The notes beneath the pieces were generated by a model that worked only from the letters and a program-made list of their open reading frames with translations, was not told the DNA's origin and did no database searches. The position numbers and the translations under genes were made by a program. Shown one piece after another: positions 29,768-38,104 of a stretch of DNA of 40,845 nt (position 1 is the first letter of the stretch; each line of letters starts with the position of its first letter). This stretch comes from JANOQP01 sp044227705 (GTDB taxonomy: Bacteria > Bacteroidota > Bacteroidia > Chitinophagales > Saprospiraceae), in assembly GCA_044227705.1 (NCBI GenBank), contig JBGAWE010000009.1, positions 1 to 40,845 of the forward strand. Reading direction: 5' to 3'.

Positions 29768-30952
29768 TCAGGCGTACTGATTGGCCGCGTTCCAGAAGAC
29801 ATGCCGCATGATGTGGTCCTCCGTCACCTCCGAGTCGCAGAAGATGTGCAGGCGCTCGACGACGTTCGACAGCTCGCGGATGTTGCCCGTCCAGTCGTAT
29901 TCCTGGAGCGCTCGGAGGGCTTCCTTCGTGAATTTCTTCGGCGGGTGACCGTTCTCGGAGGCAATCATCTTGTTGAAATGCTCGACGAGCATCGGGATGT
30001 CGTCGCGCCGGTCGTTGAGCGCCGGGACGCGGATCTGCACGACGGCCAGCCGGTGGAAAAGGTCCTCGCGGAATCGGCCCTCGGCGATTTCCTTCCTCAA
30101 ATCCTTGTTCGTCGCGGCGAGGACGCGCACATCGACCTTGATTTCCTTCTCTCCGCCGACGCGGTTGATTTTGCTGTCCTGCAAAGCCCGCAAAACCTTT
30201 GCCTGCGCCGAATGGCTCATGTCGCCAATCTCGTCGAGGAAGATGGTGCCGCCGTTGGCCTGCTCGAAGCGGCCCGCGTGGTCTTTGTAAGCCCCTGTGA
30301 ATGAGCCTTTTACGTGGCCGAAAAGTTCGCTCTCGATGAGTTCCGAGGGAATGGCCGCGCAGTTCACCTCGATGAGCGGCTGGTCGGCGCGGTTGCTCTT
30401 GGCGTGAATCCAGCGGGCGACCAGCTCCTTTCCCGTCCCGTTCTGCCCGAGGATGAGGACGCGCGAGTCCCTCGGCGCGACGCGGTCGATCATGTCCTTC
30501 ACCTCCATGATGGGCGCGGAGTTGCCGATGATTTCCTGCCGCTTGCCGCGCGTGACCTGTTTCTGCATCGTCTTGATGCCGGTCGTCAGCTCGCTCTTGT
30601 CGAGCGCGTTTCGGACGGTGATGAGGATGCGGTTCATGTCCGGTGGCTTCTGGATGAAGTCGAAGGCGCCCTTTCGAACCGCTTCGACGGCGATGTCGAT
30701 GGTCGCATGGCCTGAAATCATGACGACCGGCGTCTCCGGCGAGAGGATCTGGAGTCGGTCGAGGGCTTCGAGGCCGTCCATCTTCGGCATTTTGATGTCG
30801 AGGATGATGGCGTCGAACTTCTCGCGCTGCACCTTCGTCACGCACTCGAGGCCGTCGGCCGCCTCCTCGATGACGTACTTTTCGAACTCAAGGATTTCGC
30901 GGAGGATGCGGCGGATGGACGGTTCGTCGTCGACGATGAGGATTTTTGCCAT
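29768..30952 (-). CDS. NtrC-family response regulator without C-terminal HTH (sigma-54 AAA+)
   Basis: A 394-residue protein. Residues 1-120 are a receiver domain (DDEPSIRR; phospho-acceptor Asp in IILDIKMPKMDG near 53; VMISGHAT; KGAFDFIQKP with the conserved Lys). Residues about 140-375 are a sigma-54-interaction AAA+ domain: GQNGTGKELVARWIH (Walker A), GSFTGAYKDHAGRFEQA near 216, TIFLDEIGDM (Walker B) and TGNIRELSN. The sigma-54-contact loop reads GSFTGA instead of the usual GAFTGA. The protein ends about 20 residues past the AAA+ domain, with no Fis-type HTH, so it cannot bind an enhancer by the usual route. It may act from solution or through a partner. No histidine kinase is adjacent. A TAACTTTT box lies 12 bases upstream of the start. 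Confidence 0.9.
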   Translation of the reverse strand: MAKILIVDDEPSIRRILREILEFEKYVIEEAADGLECVTKVQREKFDAIILDIKMPKMDGLEALDRLQILSPETPVVMISGHATIDIAVEAVRKGAFDFIQKPPDMNRILITVRNALDKSELTTGIKTMQKQVTRGKRQEIIGNSAPIMEVKDMIDRVAPRDSRVLILGQNGTGKELVARWIHAKSNRADQPLIEVNCAAIPSELIESELFGHVKGSFTGAYKDHAGRFEQANGGTIFLDEIGDMSHSAQAKVLRALQDSKINRVGGEKEIKVDVRVLAATNKDLRKEIAEGRFREDLFHRLAVVQIRVPALNDRRDDIPMLVEHFNKMIASENGHPPKKFTKEALRALQEYDWTGNIRELSNVVERLHIFCDSEVTEDHIMRHVFWNAANQYA

Positions 30953-31152
30953 AAGTTCGGGCTAAAAGTTAGTGTTGAAAGGATGACTGTATGCTTCGAT
31001 GGCCATTGCCATATTATGGTTTTCTGGCAAATTTTACGCCAAAAGTGCCAGTTCGTTGCGCGTGTTTTGGGCAAGTTTCGAGGGTCTTTTTTCCACAACG
31101 TTTTCCGGTCAGGCGTTGGCAATCGCGGCTCTTGCCGTTCAGTAACCGCCGC

Positions 31153-31191
31153 AAACCGCCCCCCCCGTTTTTGAAGCCACATCGTAATTCG
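31153..31191 (+). promoter_or_regulatory. Upstream block of RNA-like unit 1
   Basis: A 39-base block from AAACCGCCCC to TAATTCG. It is identical at 28 of 39 positions, without gaps, to 31822-31860. In unit 2 the equivalent positions read CAACCG and TAAATGG with the same 32-base spacing. TAATTCG may act as a -7 element about 47 bases before the conserved 17-nt core. Confidence 0.4.
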
Positions 31192-31194
31192 TCG

Positions 31195-31297
31195 TCGGCC
31201 CGGCCCGGGCGGCGTTTAGCTTCGTGGTCAGTTTCTCATAGTATGTTTGTTTTTGAGCCGGTGCTTCGTTCCCTCATGAAGTACCGGTTCTTTTTTT
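31195..31297 (+). ncRNA. Candidate small RNA, unit 1 of 3
   Basis: The unit contains the 17-nt core TTTCTCATAGTATGTTT (31232-31248), shared exactly with units 2 and 3. It is followed at once by a hairpin (GAGCCGGT 31255-31262 with ACCGGTTC 31283-31290, inner CTTC/GAAG) and seven T's. The hairpin sequence is unrelated to those of units 2 and 3, while the structure and position are kept. The 5' end is guessed from the upstream block. ATG-initiated frames differ between units (23 residues, 2 residues, 19 residues), which argues against a conserved peptide. Confidence 0.5.
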
Positions 31298-31396
31298 GGT
31301 GGAACAAATAAACACCGATTTTCATGTGAAAGCCGCCCGTTCACGCCGAAAACAGACCGTCTCGGGCCACCGGCCGAACCGTTCCAAAGCTTAAAA

Positions 31397-31435
31397 CAAC
31401 CGTTGGCTGGAAATCGATTGCCGCTCCGTAAATGG
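31397..31435 (+). promoter_or_regulatory. Upstream block of RNA-like unit 2
   Basis: CAACCG at 31397 and TAAATGG at 31429 keep the 32-base spacing of the AAACCG and TAATTCG elements of units 1 and 3, though the bases between have diverged. TAAATGG is 47 bases before the conserved core, the same distance as in unit 1. Confidence 0.35.
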
Positions 31436-31437
31436 CG

Positions 31438-31535
31438 TTCCGAGCACTTCGAGCGGCTCTATCTTCGTGACAAGTTTTCTCATAGTATGTTTTGATTTTC
31501 CTGCCGACTCCCTTCTGTTGGCAGGAATTTTTTTT
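31438..31535 (+). ncRNA. Candidate small RNA, unit 2 of 3
   Basis: It has the same TTTCTCATAGTATGTTT core (31476-31492), then a hairpin of TTCCTGCC (31498-31505) with GGCAGGAA (31520-31527) and eight T's (31528-31535). The predicted length is near 100 nt. The start is estimated. Confidence 0.5.
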
Positions 31536-31556
31536 GCCCCGAAGCGAGGCGAAATT

Positions 31557-31597
31557 AAAAATGGCCCGGTCGAGCGATTGTCGTCCGGGCCATTTTT
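31557..31597. terminator. Symmetrical (bidirectional) terminator between units 2 and 3
   Basis: AAAAATGGCCCGG (31557-31569) and CCGGGCCATTTTT (31585-31597) form a perfect 13-bp stem, with a T-run on each strand. On the minus strand it lies 12 bases past the stop of the 17-residue mini-ORF, which it would terminate. Confidence 0.8.
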
Positions 31598-31608
31598 TGG
31601 CGGGAGGT

Positions 31609-31662
31609 TCAGGCGAACTTGAAGAACTCCTCGTCGTCGTTGATGATGCTGAAAAAGGTCAT
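31609..31662 (-). CDS. 17-residue mini-ORF with its own terminator
   Basis: Minus-strand ATG at 31662 to TGA at 31609 encodes MTFFSIINDDEEFFKFA. It is acidic in the middle with aromatic ends. It lies between RNA-like units 2 and 3 and is followed within 12 bases by a strong terminator, as a real small gene would be. CATCTTTG on the minus strand, about 35 bases upstream, is one base off the -7 consensus. No family is recognised, and such a short frame may be chance. Confidence 0.35.
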   Translation of the reverse strand: MTFFSIINDDEEFFKFA

Positions 31663-31821
31663 GGATAAAATAAGTTTGGTTCGATTTGGGTAGCCCAAAG
31701 ATGGTGCCAAAATTTTATGCGTTCGAAATTTTGGAGAGAACCAACCGGCTCATTTTCACCACTTAATAAATCGATTTTTTAATCAACTAAATTCGATTTT
31801 CGACCGCTCCCAAATCGGTTC

Positions 31822-31860
31822 AAACCGCCCCGTTCTTTTTCAAGGCCGTATCCTAATTCG
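31822..31860 (+). promoter_or_regulatory. Upstream block of RNA-like unit 3
   Basis: AAACCGCCCC...TAATTCG, the same length as the unit 1 block with 28 of 39 positions identical. TAATTCG is 53 bases before the conserved core. Confidence 0.4.
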
Positions 31861-31862
31861 CC

Positions 31863-31972
31863 CACCACGCATTAAATTCTGTGGAAATATCTTCGCCCAA
31901 CGTAGTTTTCTCATAGTATGTTTAGTCATGCTCCCGCGCCATTTCAGCCTCCCGGTGCGGGAGCTTTTTTTT
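31863..31972 (+). ncRNA. Candidate small RNA, unit 3 of 3
   Basis: The TTTCTCATAGTATGTTT core (31907-31923) is followed by a hairpin of GCTCCCGC (31930-31937) with GCGGGAGC (31957-31964) and eight T's (31965-31972). A CTTCG about 15 bases before the core also occurs at a similar place in units 1 and 2. The 5' end is estimated. Confidence 0.5.
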
Positions 31973-32089
31973 GGTGAAAACCGCGTCCCGTTCTCCCTCG
32001 GATTTCTGTGCCGCCGTCGGAGCGGGAAAAATTCCCACTGGATTCACTTTGAAACTTAACGAAAAGGCACCTTTACCCTCTGAAAATCA

Positions 32090-35000
32090 ATGATTTACAG
32101 AATGAGGGTTTGGCTGTTTTTCCCAATTTTCATCGCGGCTATCGAATCCGGTTTCGGCCAAGCGGCCGCCGCGCTGAGCTGTTTCGAGCATTTCCGGCAG
32201 GAGGGCGAGGCCGCCGTCAACCGCCGCCGCCCCAACTTCGAGCTGGCGCGGAAGAAGTTCTCCGCCGCAAAAGAATGCCCCGAGGCGACGGCCGAGATGC
32301 GCCGCCAGATGGAGGAGCGCATCCGCGACGTGGAGGCCCGCAACCTCGACGCGCTCGAAAAACAGATCGACCGCGCCGAGGCCAGCCAGGCCCTCGCCGA
32401 GGCCCGCGCCATCGAAGCCGACAGCCTCCGCGACGAGGCCAAACAAGCCCTTTCCGACACTAAAAAAGCCCTCGACGAAGCCGAAAAGCGCCGCCTCGAA
32501 TCGGAGGCCGCCACCCGCCACGCACTCGCCAACGACCTCGCCTTCCGCGCCCAGACCGCCCTCCGCGACGGCGACCGGACGACCGCCCTGCGCCTCGCCG
32601 AGTTTGCATGGCGGTTCGTAGAACATGGAAACCTGCGGGCGCAGCAGGCCATCCTCGACGTTTTCTATCAAAACGACAAGACCTCCGACCGCTGCCCGCT
32701 GCCGTGGCGGACGCACAGCTTCGGCCTCGCCGAGGGCGACCTTGCAGACGTTGTGCGCTTCTCGAACGATGGCAAATTCCTCGCCGCCTCGACCACCCTC
32801 GGCGCGGCCTACGTCTGGGAACTGGCCTCGGGCCGCGAGCTTTTCTTCCTCCCGACGCAGGCGGCGAGCGGCGCGGTCGCCTTCTCGTCGGACTTGAAAA
32901 AAGTGGCCGTCGGGCACGGCGGCGAGGAGGTTCTCCTTTACGAAGTCGCCAGCGGCCGACCGCCGCTTTCGATGCCCTGCCCGGAGAGCGACAACCTTTC
33001 CACCCTCATCTTCTCGCCCGACAACAGCCAAATCTCCGCCGTCACCGGCAGCGGGGCGATGTATGTTTTCAACACAAAAACCGGCAAGGCCCTCGCCAAA
33101 ATGGGCATCGAGGGTGGCAAGCTCCTCGCCACCGCCGTCTCCCCTGACCAAAAAACACTCCTACTGATCAACGACGACGGCCGCATCGAGGTCGTCGACA
33201 TCGAGCGCGGCGAGCGGCGGGCGGCCTTCGCCCTCGGCAGCCCGTACCCGCTGGCAACGGCCTTTTCGCCCGACGGGAAATGGGTCGCCATCGCCTGCGC
33301 CGACCGCTCGATGGGCATCTGGCGGGCGGCCGACGGGGTCAAAGTCCTCGCCTTCGCGCCGCAGACGCTGGCCGCGACGAGCATTTACTTCTCGGCTGAC
33401 GGAAAGACGCTGACCTCGCTCTACGCGAACAACGACGCGAAAAACTGGGACACCGCCACCGGCATCGAGCAGAAAATCGACCGCGACAACATCGGCGAGA
33501 CCTATTACGACCTCCAGATCTCGCCCGACGGCCGGCTCAAGACGGTCATCAGCTACGACCGGGGCCTCGAGGTTTTCGACAACCATTCGGGCAAAAAACT
33601 CTACTCGCGACCCGTGCTGAAAGACGTCGTCCGCTACGGGTTCTCGCCAGACAGCCGCTTCATGCTGCTCGGCCACCTCGACGGGTCGGCCGAACTGATG
33701 GACTCTGAAAAAGGGACGCTCCGTTTCACCATCCCCACGGGCGACGAGGTGACGGGCCATTTCTTCTCGCCCGACTCGCGCCAGCTCGCCTTCGCGCGCT
33801 CGCAGGGCAGCATCGACGTCTGGGAGCTTGGCACTGAGCCGAGGCTCTTCCCAAAAGAAAACGAGCGGCTCGCGGGCGAGGCCATCTTCTCGCCCGACGG
33901 CCGCCTCGTGGCCATCCCGCTCGTCAACGACAGCCTCGAAATCCTCGATGCGAAAACTGGCCAGCGGCGGTTCAAATGGGGCGGGCGCGGGCCGAGCCTC
34001 CTTTTCATCGACGGTGAAAGACTCCTCTCGTGGGACGGCGAGGACCGCTCGACCGCCATCATTTCAGATTTGAAGACCGGCAAAATCGCGGCAAAATGCC
34101 GCCTCGCCGGGGGGGAAGGCGGCAGCTATTTCTTTCAGGCAATCGACGGCGGGAAGCTCCTCACAGGCTCCGCGCCGGGCAGCCAACTGACCGAGGTCTT
34201 CGACGCGCGGACTGGCGAGCGGCTCCCCTTCGGCAACAACCTCATGTTCATCCACGCCTCGGCCGACGGGCGTTTTTTTGCCAAGCAGTTCAACGACTCG
34301 ACCGCCCTGCAAGTCACCGACCGGGCGACGGGGCGGGCTGTTTTCACCTATCCGACTCAGGGCAACTTTGTCGGGTTCGGCGGCTTCTCGCCCGACGGGA
34401 AGAAGGTCCTGCTGACCGATTTTGCCAACAACTGCGGGCTGGTCTACGAAATCCTTTCAGGGAAACTGCTGCACAAACTGGTCGACTCGTCGCTCTCCCT
34501 CAACCGGCTGGCGTGGGGCGCGGAGGGGCGGAAAATCAACACGGCCGACCCCTATTTCAGCCAATGGGACGCCGAGACGGGCGCGCTCGAGGTCAGCACC
34601 TACCTCTCTTCGAGCCGGTTCTCCTTCTCCAACAACGGAAATCGCGCCGTCAGCACCCTCCAGCCGCGCGAGGCGACCATCTGGGACGTGGCCAACGCCC
34701 GGCCGCAGTTCACCCTGCGCGGACACACGAAAGACATCACCGACCTCGGTTTTTCGGCCGACGGCGAAAAGGTGCTGACCGCCTCCGCCGACCAGACCGC
34801 CCGGCTCTGGGACGCGGGGACGGGCCGCGAAATCCTCCGGCTGGAGGCCGACACCTTCGAGATGACCCGCGCCGCGCTCTCGCCCGACGGGCGCATGGCG
34901 AGCATCTGGCAGAACGGCCGGACCGTCGTCTGGCACCTCGACGCGGACACCCTGCTCGACATTTTGGAAAAAACGGGCCGCTTCGCCCCGCTCTCGCCCG

Positions 35001-36073
35001 AGCAGATCTACGATTTCAACATCGAGGAGCCGCTGCGGGCGACGGACATCTTCGAGCTGGTGCTGCTGCGCTGGCCGGCGGCGGAGTGCCGGGAGCTGGC
35101 CCGTTTTTATCTCCAGCAAGGCGTTTTGCAGTACGACATCGGGCGGTTCCAGACCTCCTTCCGACGGGCGGAGCAACTCTTCCAGAAAGCCTCTAACGAG
35201 GCCGACCAGCCCAGCATCTCGCTCGAACTGGCCGAGCTTTACACCCAATGGTCGAAGAAACTGCTGCAAAACGGCCTCTCGGCCGAGGCCAAAAAGCTCG
35301 CCGCGCGGGTGGAAAAACTGACCGCCCTCTCGACAAGCCTCGACAAGAAATCGAAGCTGCAGCTCGCCTTCGCCCAGCGGGCGGCGGGCAACGAGAAGGC
35401 AGCCGACGACATCTACCAGCAGTTCCTCGACAAGAAGGAGGACTTGCAGGAGGTGAAGGCGGCCGTCGAGGAGTCGAACCGGATTTTCGGGAAGGGGAAG
35501 GAGCCGCAGCCGATTTACGCCCAGATCAACCAGGCCATCGCGGCCGACACGGTCGGCAAAAACGGTTGGCAGACCGACGGCCCCATCGAGCAGCAACCCG
35601 ACGACCCGGCCGAGGTGAAAGATTGGCCCGCCAAAATCGCGGAGACGCGCGGCCTGTTGAAAATCACCCTCCAGCGCCACCTCAACTACACCGACGACGG
35701 AACGACGCAAGCCATCACCGACATGATGGGCAACTTGAGCTTCTACCTCCTTTTCGACCGGAAATTCGACGAGGCGCGTCGGTTTGCCGAGCTGGGTCTG
35801 CAGGTCGACTCGGCGCAGACGTTCATCCACACCAACCTCGCCCACGCCCACCTTTTCATGGGGCACACGGAAAAGGCAAGGGAAATCTATCAAAAACTGT
35901 CGACCACGCCCGATCCGGGCGACCCGTCGAAGACCTTTCGGGAGACGCTGATGGGCGATTTTGAACTGTTCGCAAAGGTCGGCCTCCGCTCGCGGGAGCT
36001 TCCGAAAATGGTGGAGCTGGTCTCCGGGCAGAAGCTCACCCGGGAGGAGCGAAACCGGTATTTGCCGGAGTGA
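32090..36073 (+). CDS. Giant exported WD40-repeat protein with coiled coil and TPR-like tail
   Basis: A 1327-residue protein. A signal peptide occupies residues 1 to about 24 (VWLFFPIFIAAIESGFG); ATG 32102 is an alternative start four codons in. Residues about 85-180 are a charged Ala/Glu/Arg coiled coil. Residues about 220-970 hold many WD40/PD40-type blades, recognisable by repeated FSPDG or FSADG turns; the clearest is HTKDITDLGFSADGEKVLTA...QTARLWD near residue 878. Residues about 1000-1327 are helical and TPR-like (YDIGRFQTSFRRAEQLFQKA; RRFAELGLQVDSAQTFIHTN). Proteins of this layout are frequent in Saprospiria-type Bacteroidota and probably act as extracytoplasmic scaffolds; no catalytic domain is seen. 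It converges on the M1 peptidase with 12 bases between stops. Confidence 0.88.
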   Translation: MIYRMRVWLFFPIFIAAIESGFGQAAAALSCFEHFRQEGEAAVNRRRPNFELARKKFSAAKECPEATAEMRRQMEERIRDVEARNLDALEKQIDRAEASQALAEARAIEADSLRDEAKQALSDTKKALDEAEKRRLESEAATRHALANDLAFRAQTALRDGDRTTALRLAEFAWRFVEHGNLRAQQAILDVFYQNDKTSDRCPLPWRTHSFGLAEGDLADVVRFSNDGKFLAASTTLGAAYVWELASGRELFFLPTQAASGAVAFSSDLKKVAVGHGGEEVLLYEVASGRPPLSMPCPESDNLSTLIFSPDNSQISAVTGSGAMYVFNTKTGKALAKMGIEGGKLLATAVSPDQKTLLLINDDGRIEVVDIERGERRAAFALGSPYPLATAFSPDGKWVAIACADRSMGIWRAADGVKVLAFAPQTLAATSIYFSADGKTLTSLYANNDAKNWDTATGIEQKIDRDNIGETYYDLQISPDGRLKTVISYDRGLEVFDNHSGKKLYSRPVLKDVVRYGFSPDSRFMLLGHLDGSAELMDSEKGTLRFTIPTGDEVTGHFFSPDSRQLAFARSQGSIDVWELGTEPRLFPKENERLAGEAIFSPDGRLVAIPLVNDSLEILDAKTGQRRFKWGGRGPSLLFIDGERLLSWDGEDRSTAIISDLKTGKIAAKCRLAGGEGGSYFFQAIDGGKLLTGSAPGSQLTEVFDARTGERLPFGNNLMFIHASADGRFFAKQFNDSTALQVTDRATGRAVFTYPTQGNFVGFGGFSPDGKKVLLTDFANNCGLVYEILSGKLLHKLVDSSLSLNRLAWGAEGRKINTADPYFSQWDAETGALEVSTYLSSSRFSFSNNGNRAVSTLQPREATIWDVANARPQFTLRGHTKDITDLGFSADGEKVLTASADQTARLWDAGTGREILRLEADTFEMTRAALSPDGRMASIWQNGRTVVWHLDADTLLDILEKTGRFAPLSPEQIYDFNIEEPLRATDIFELVLLRWPAAECRELARFYLQQGVLQYDIGRFQTSFRRAEQLFQKASNEADQPSISLELAELYTQWSKKLLQNGLSAEAKKLAARVEKLTALSTSLDKKSKLQLAFAQRAAGNEKAADDIYQQFLDKKEDLQEVKAAVEESNRIFGKGKEPQPIYAQINQAIAADTVGKNGWQTDGPIEQQPDDPAEVKDWPAKIAETRGLLKITLQRHLNYTDDGTTQAITDMMGNLSFYLLFDRKFDEARRFAELGLQVDSAQTFIHTNLAHAHLFMGHTEKAREIYQKLSTTPDPGDPSKTFRETLMGDFELFAKVGLRSRELPKMVELVSGQKLTREERNRYLPE

Positions 36074-36085
36074 GCGCCGGTCGCC

Positions 36086-37966
36086 TCAATCTCTTTCCCA
36101 GACGTTGTTCCCCCGGTCGAGGTCGGCCAAGCGGCCCGACGGGTCGATTTCGACGCGCACCACTTTTTTCGCCTTTTCCGGGATGATGAATTCGAACGTC
36201 TGGTCCACCCAGCGGTGGTCGGGCAGCAGCGTCCGCTCGGTCTTGTCCTCGGCCGGCTTCTCGCCGCGCATCAGTTCGAGGGGGGCGTAGAAAACTTCCT
36301 TGTCGCCGTTTTTGTAGGTCACGACGATGTCGAGCGGCATCGGCATCCGGCCGATTTTCTTGATGACGACGCGGGTGTTCTTCTTGTCGGCCCGCTCGAC
36401 GGTGTCGATGCCGTAGTCGATTGTGGAGGTCGTGTTGACGAAATACTCCTTGAACCAGTCCAGCTCCAGCCCGCTCTGTTTTTCCATCACCCGGATGAGG
36501 TCGTTGGGGTTTGGGTGCTTGAACTTCCACTCGTTGAAATAGCGGAGCATCCCTTTTTCGAGGTTCTCCTGCCCGATGATGTAGCCGAGTTCGATGAGGA
36601 AGACCGCGCCCTTCGTGTACGCCGCCCGCGAGTAGGCGAAGTTGGTGTTGAAATGGTCGGCGTGGGTGGTCAGCGGTTCCTCTTTGCCGCTGTTGGCGAG
36701 GGTCTTGTAGGCGCGGAGGTTGCCGGCCCAGAGGTTCTCGTCGAACTTGAGGCCGGGGACGACCTTCTCGCGGGCCAGCTCGTTCATCACCCAAGTCTCG
36801 GCCCAAGTGTCGAAGCCCTCGTCCATCCATGCGTAGAGCGACTCGTTCGTCCCGAGAATCATTTGATACCATGAATGGAGATGCTCGTGGACAGCCACGC
36901 CGACCAGCCCTTCGAGGTTCCGCCCGCCGGTGATGAGCGTGGCCAGCGGGTATTCCATGCCGCCGTCGCCGCCCTGAATGAAGTAATACTCCTTATATGG
37001 ATAGGCTCCGCAACGCCGGTTCATCAGCGTCCGGGCGTGGGCCATGATTTTGGGCAGCTTCTCCCAAGCGTCGCGGATTTCCTTGTCGTCTTGATAGAAG
37101 AAGTGCATCAAAGTGCCGTCCTCCGCCTTGATTTTGGTGTGGACATAGTCGCGGTCGGCCGCCCAGACGAAGTCGTGGACGTTCGGCGCGAGGAAGCGAT
37201 AGGTCAGCTTGTCGCCCTTCGGCCGCTTGACTTTCATGCCGTCGTCCTCGTAGCCGTTGCCGACCTCCTCGGGGTTTTGGAGATAACCGCCCGCGGCGAC
37301 CTTGTAATCCTCGTCGATGTGGATGGTCACATCGAAGTCGCCCCAGACGCCGTAGAACTCGCGGCCGATGTACGGGTTGGCGTGCCAGCCCTGATAGTCG
37401 TACTCGCAGAGCTTCGGGTACCACTGCGACATCGAATAGTCGACGCCCTCGCGGGAGTCGCGGCCGCTGCGGCGGATTTGGGTGGGCACCTGTGCCTCCC
37501 ATTCCATCTCGAAAACACAGGTCGAGCGCGGCAGGATCGGCTCGTTCAATGTGACTTCGAGGATGGTCTCGTTGACAAAAAATTTCACCGACCGACCGTT
37601 CTGTGTCAGTTTGCCTATTTTTTCAAAACCAATCTCGTCATTTTTCAAACCGAGAATCCGGCTGCCCACCCTCGAGTCGGGGTCGGGCAGCCAGCGCGAG
37701 CGGGTGTCCATTTCCGAGTTGGGCTGGAAGGCGTTCCAGTAGAGGTGATAGAAGACCTTCTGCAAGGTGTCGGGCGAGTTGTTGGTGTAGGTCAACTTTT
37801 GGGTGCCCTCGTAGCGGTGCTTTTTCACGTCCATCTTTATGTCCATGACATAGGCGACGCGCTGCTGCCAGCGGTCGGGCTGGGCAGTCAGGGAGAAAGT
37901 GAAAAGGCAAAAAGCAAAAAGGAGCCAGCCGGCGGCCGGGCTTTTCGGGAAATTCGGTAGAGCCAT
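36086..37966 (-). CDS. M1 family metallopeptidase (aminopeptidase N-like), exported
   Basis: A 626-residue zinc peptidase. ATG 37966 (MALPNFPKS) precedes a hydrophobic signal segment (GWLLFAFCLFTFSLTAQ); the frame extends only to a TTG at 37990. N-terminal beta domain motifs are YEGTQKLTYTNNSPDTL and HLYWNAFQPNSEM. The catalytic centre is VAVHEHLHSWYQ (HExxH) near residue 359, with the third zinc ligand Glu in MDEGFDTWAE 18 residues later. The exopeptidase motif GxMEN is replaced by GGMEYPLATL near residue 335, as in many Bacteroidota M1-like proteins; this may alter N-terminus recognition. It is predicted to act in the periplasm on peptides. Confidence 0.9.
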   Translation of the reverse strand: MALPNFPKSPAAGWLLFAFCLFTFSLTAQPDRWQQRVAYVMDIKMDVKKHRYEGTQKLTYTNNSPDTLQKVFYHLYWNAFQPNSEMDTRSRWLPDPDSRVGSRILGLKNDEIGFEKIGKLTQNGRSVKFFVNETILEVTLNEPILPRSTCVFEMEWEAQVPTQIRRSGRDSREGVDYSMSQWYPKLCEYDYQGWHANPYIGREFYGVWGDFDVTIHIDEDYKVAAGGYLQNPEEVGNGYEDDGMKVKRPKGDKLTYRFLAPNVHDFVWAADRDYVHTKIKAEDGTLMHFFYQDDKEIRDAWEKLPKIMAHARTLMNRRCGAYPYKEYYFIQGGDGGMEYPLATLITGGRNLEGLVGVAVHEHLHSWYQMILGTNESLYAWMDEGFDTWAETWVMNELAREKVVPGLKFDENLWAGNLRAYKTLANSGKEEPLTTHADHFNTNFAYSRAAYTKGAVFLIELGYIIGQENLEKGMLRYFNEWKFKHPNPNDLIRVMEKQSGLELDWFKEYFVNTTSTIDYGIDTVERADKKNTRVVIKKIGRMPMPLDIVVTYKNGDKEVFYAPLELMRGEKPAEDKTERTLLPDHRWVDQTFEFIIPEKAKKVVRVEIDPSGRLADLDRGNNVWERD

Positions 37967-38077
37967 TTTCTTGAAAAAATTGGGAATCAAGTGAGACGAA
38001 TAGCGCGGCGAATGTCCGAACCAGTTCGGATTTCAAGCAACCATCCGACCGACCGACCGCGCAACCGTCCAATCGTC

Positions 38078-38085
38078 TACTTTCG
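38078..38085 (+). promoter_or_regulatory. Probable -7 element (TACTTTCG) for the DUF6580-like gene
   Basis: One mismatch to TAnnTTTG and 20 bases upstream of the ATG at 38105. The same intergenic region contains a CCGA-type tetranucleotide run (38045-38058). Confidence 0.45.
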
Positions 38086-38104
38086 CCGCCAAACTTGACC
38101 GTCT

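Larger units (their letters stand above)
30953..32089. other. 1.1-kb gene-poor region with three related RNA-like units
   Basis: No long gene with protein-like composition is found on either strand. The region holds the three repeated units and their upstream blocks, a symmetrical terminator and a 17-residue mini-ORF, listed separately. The first part (30953-31150) is the upstream region of the NtrC-like gene. A TGGCAC about 85 bases upstream of its start is a partial sigma-54 -24 box, but the matching -12 element is poor. The last part (31975-32089) leads to the WD40 gene with TACCCTCTG just upstream, a weak -7 match. Confidence 0.7.

Noticed and set aside
31243..31311. 23-codon plus-strand ORF starting inside the conserved core of RNA-like unit 1
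   Set aside because: The equivalent ATG in unit 2 opens a two-codon frame and in unit 3 an unrelated 19-codon frame, so no peptide is conserved.
30953..32089. CRISPR array or tandem repeat array
   Set aside because: The three repeats are 244 and 431 bases apart, have no regular spacers and each leads into a terminator; no cas genes are present.
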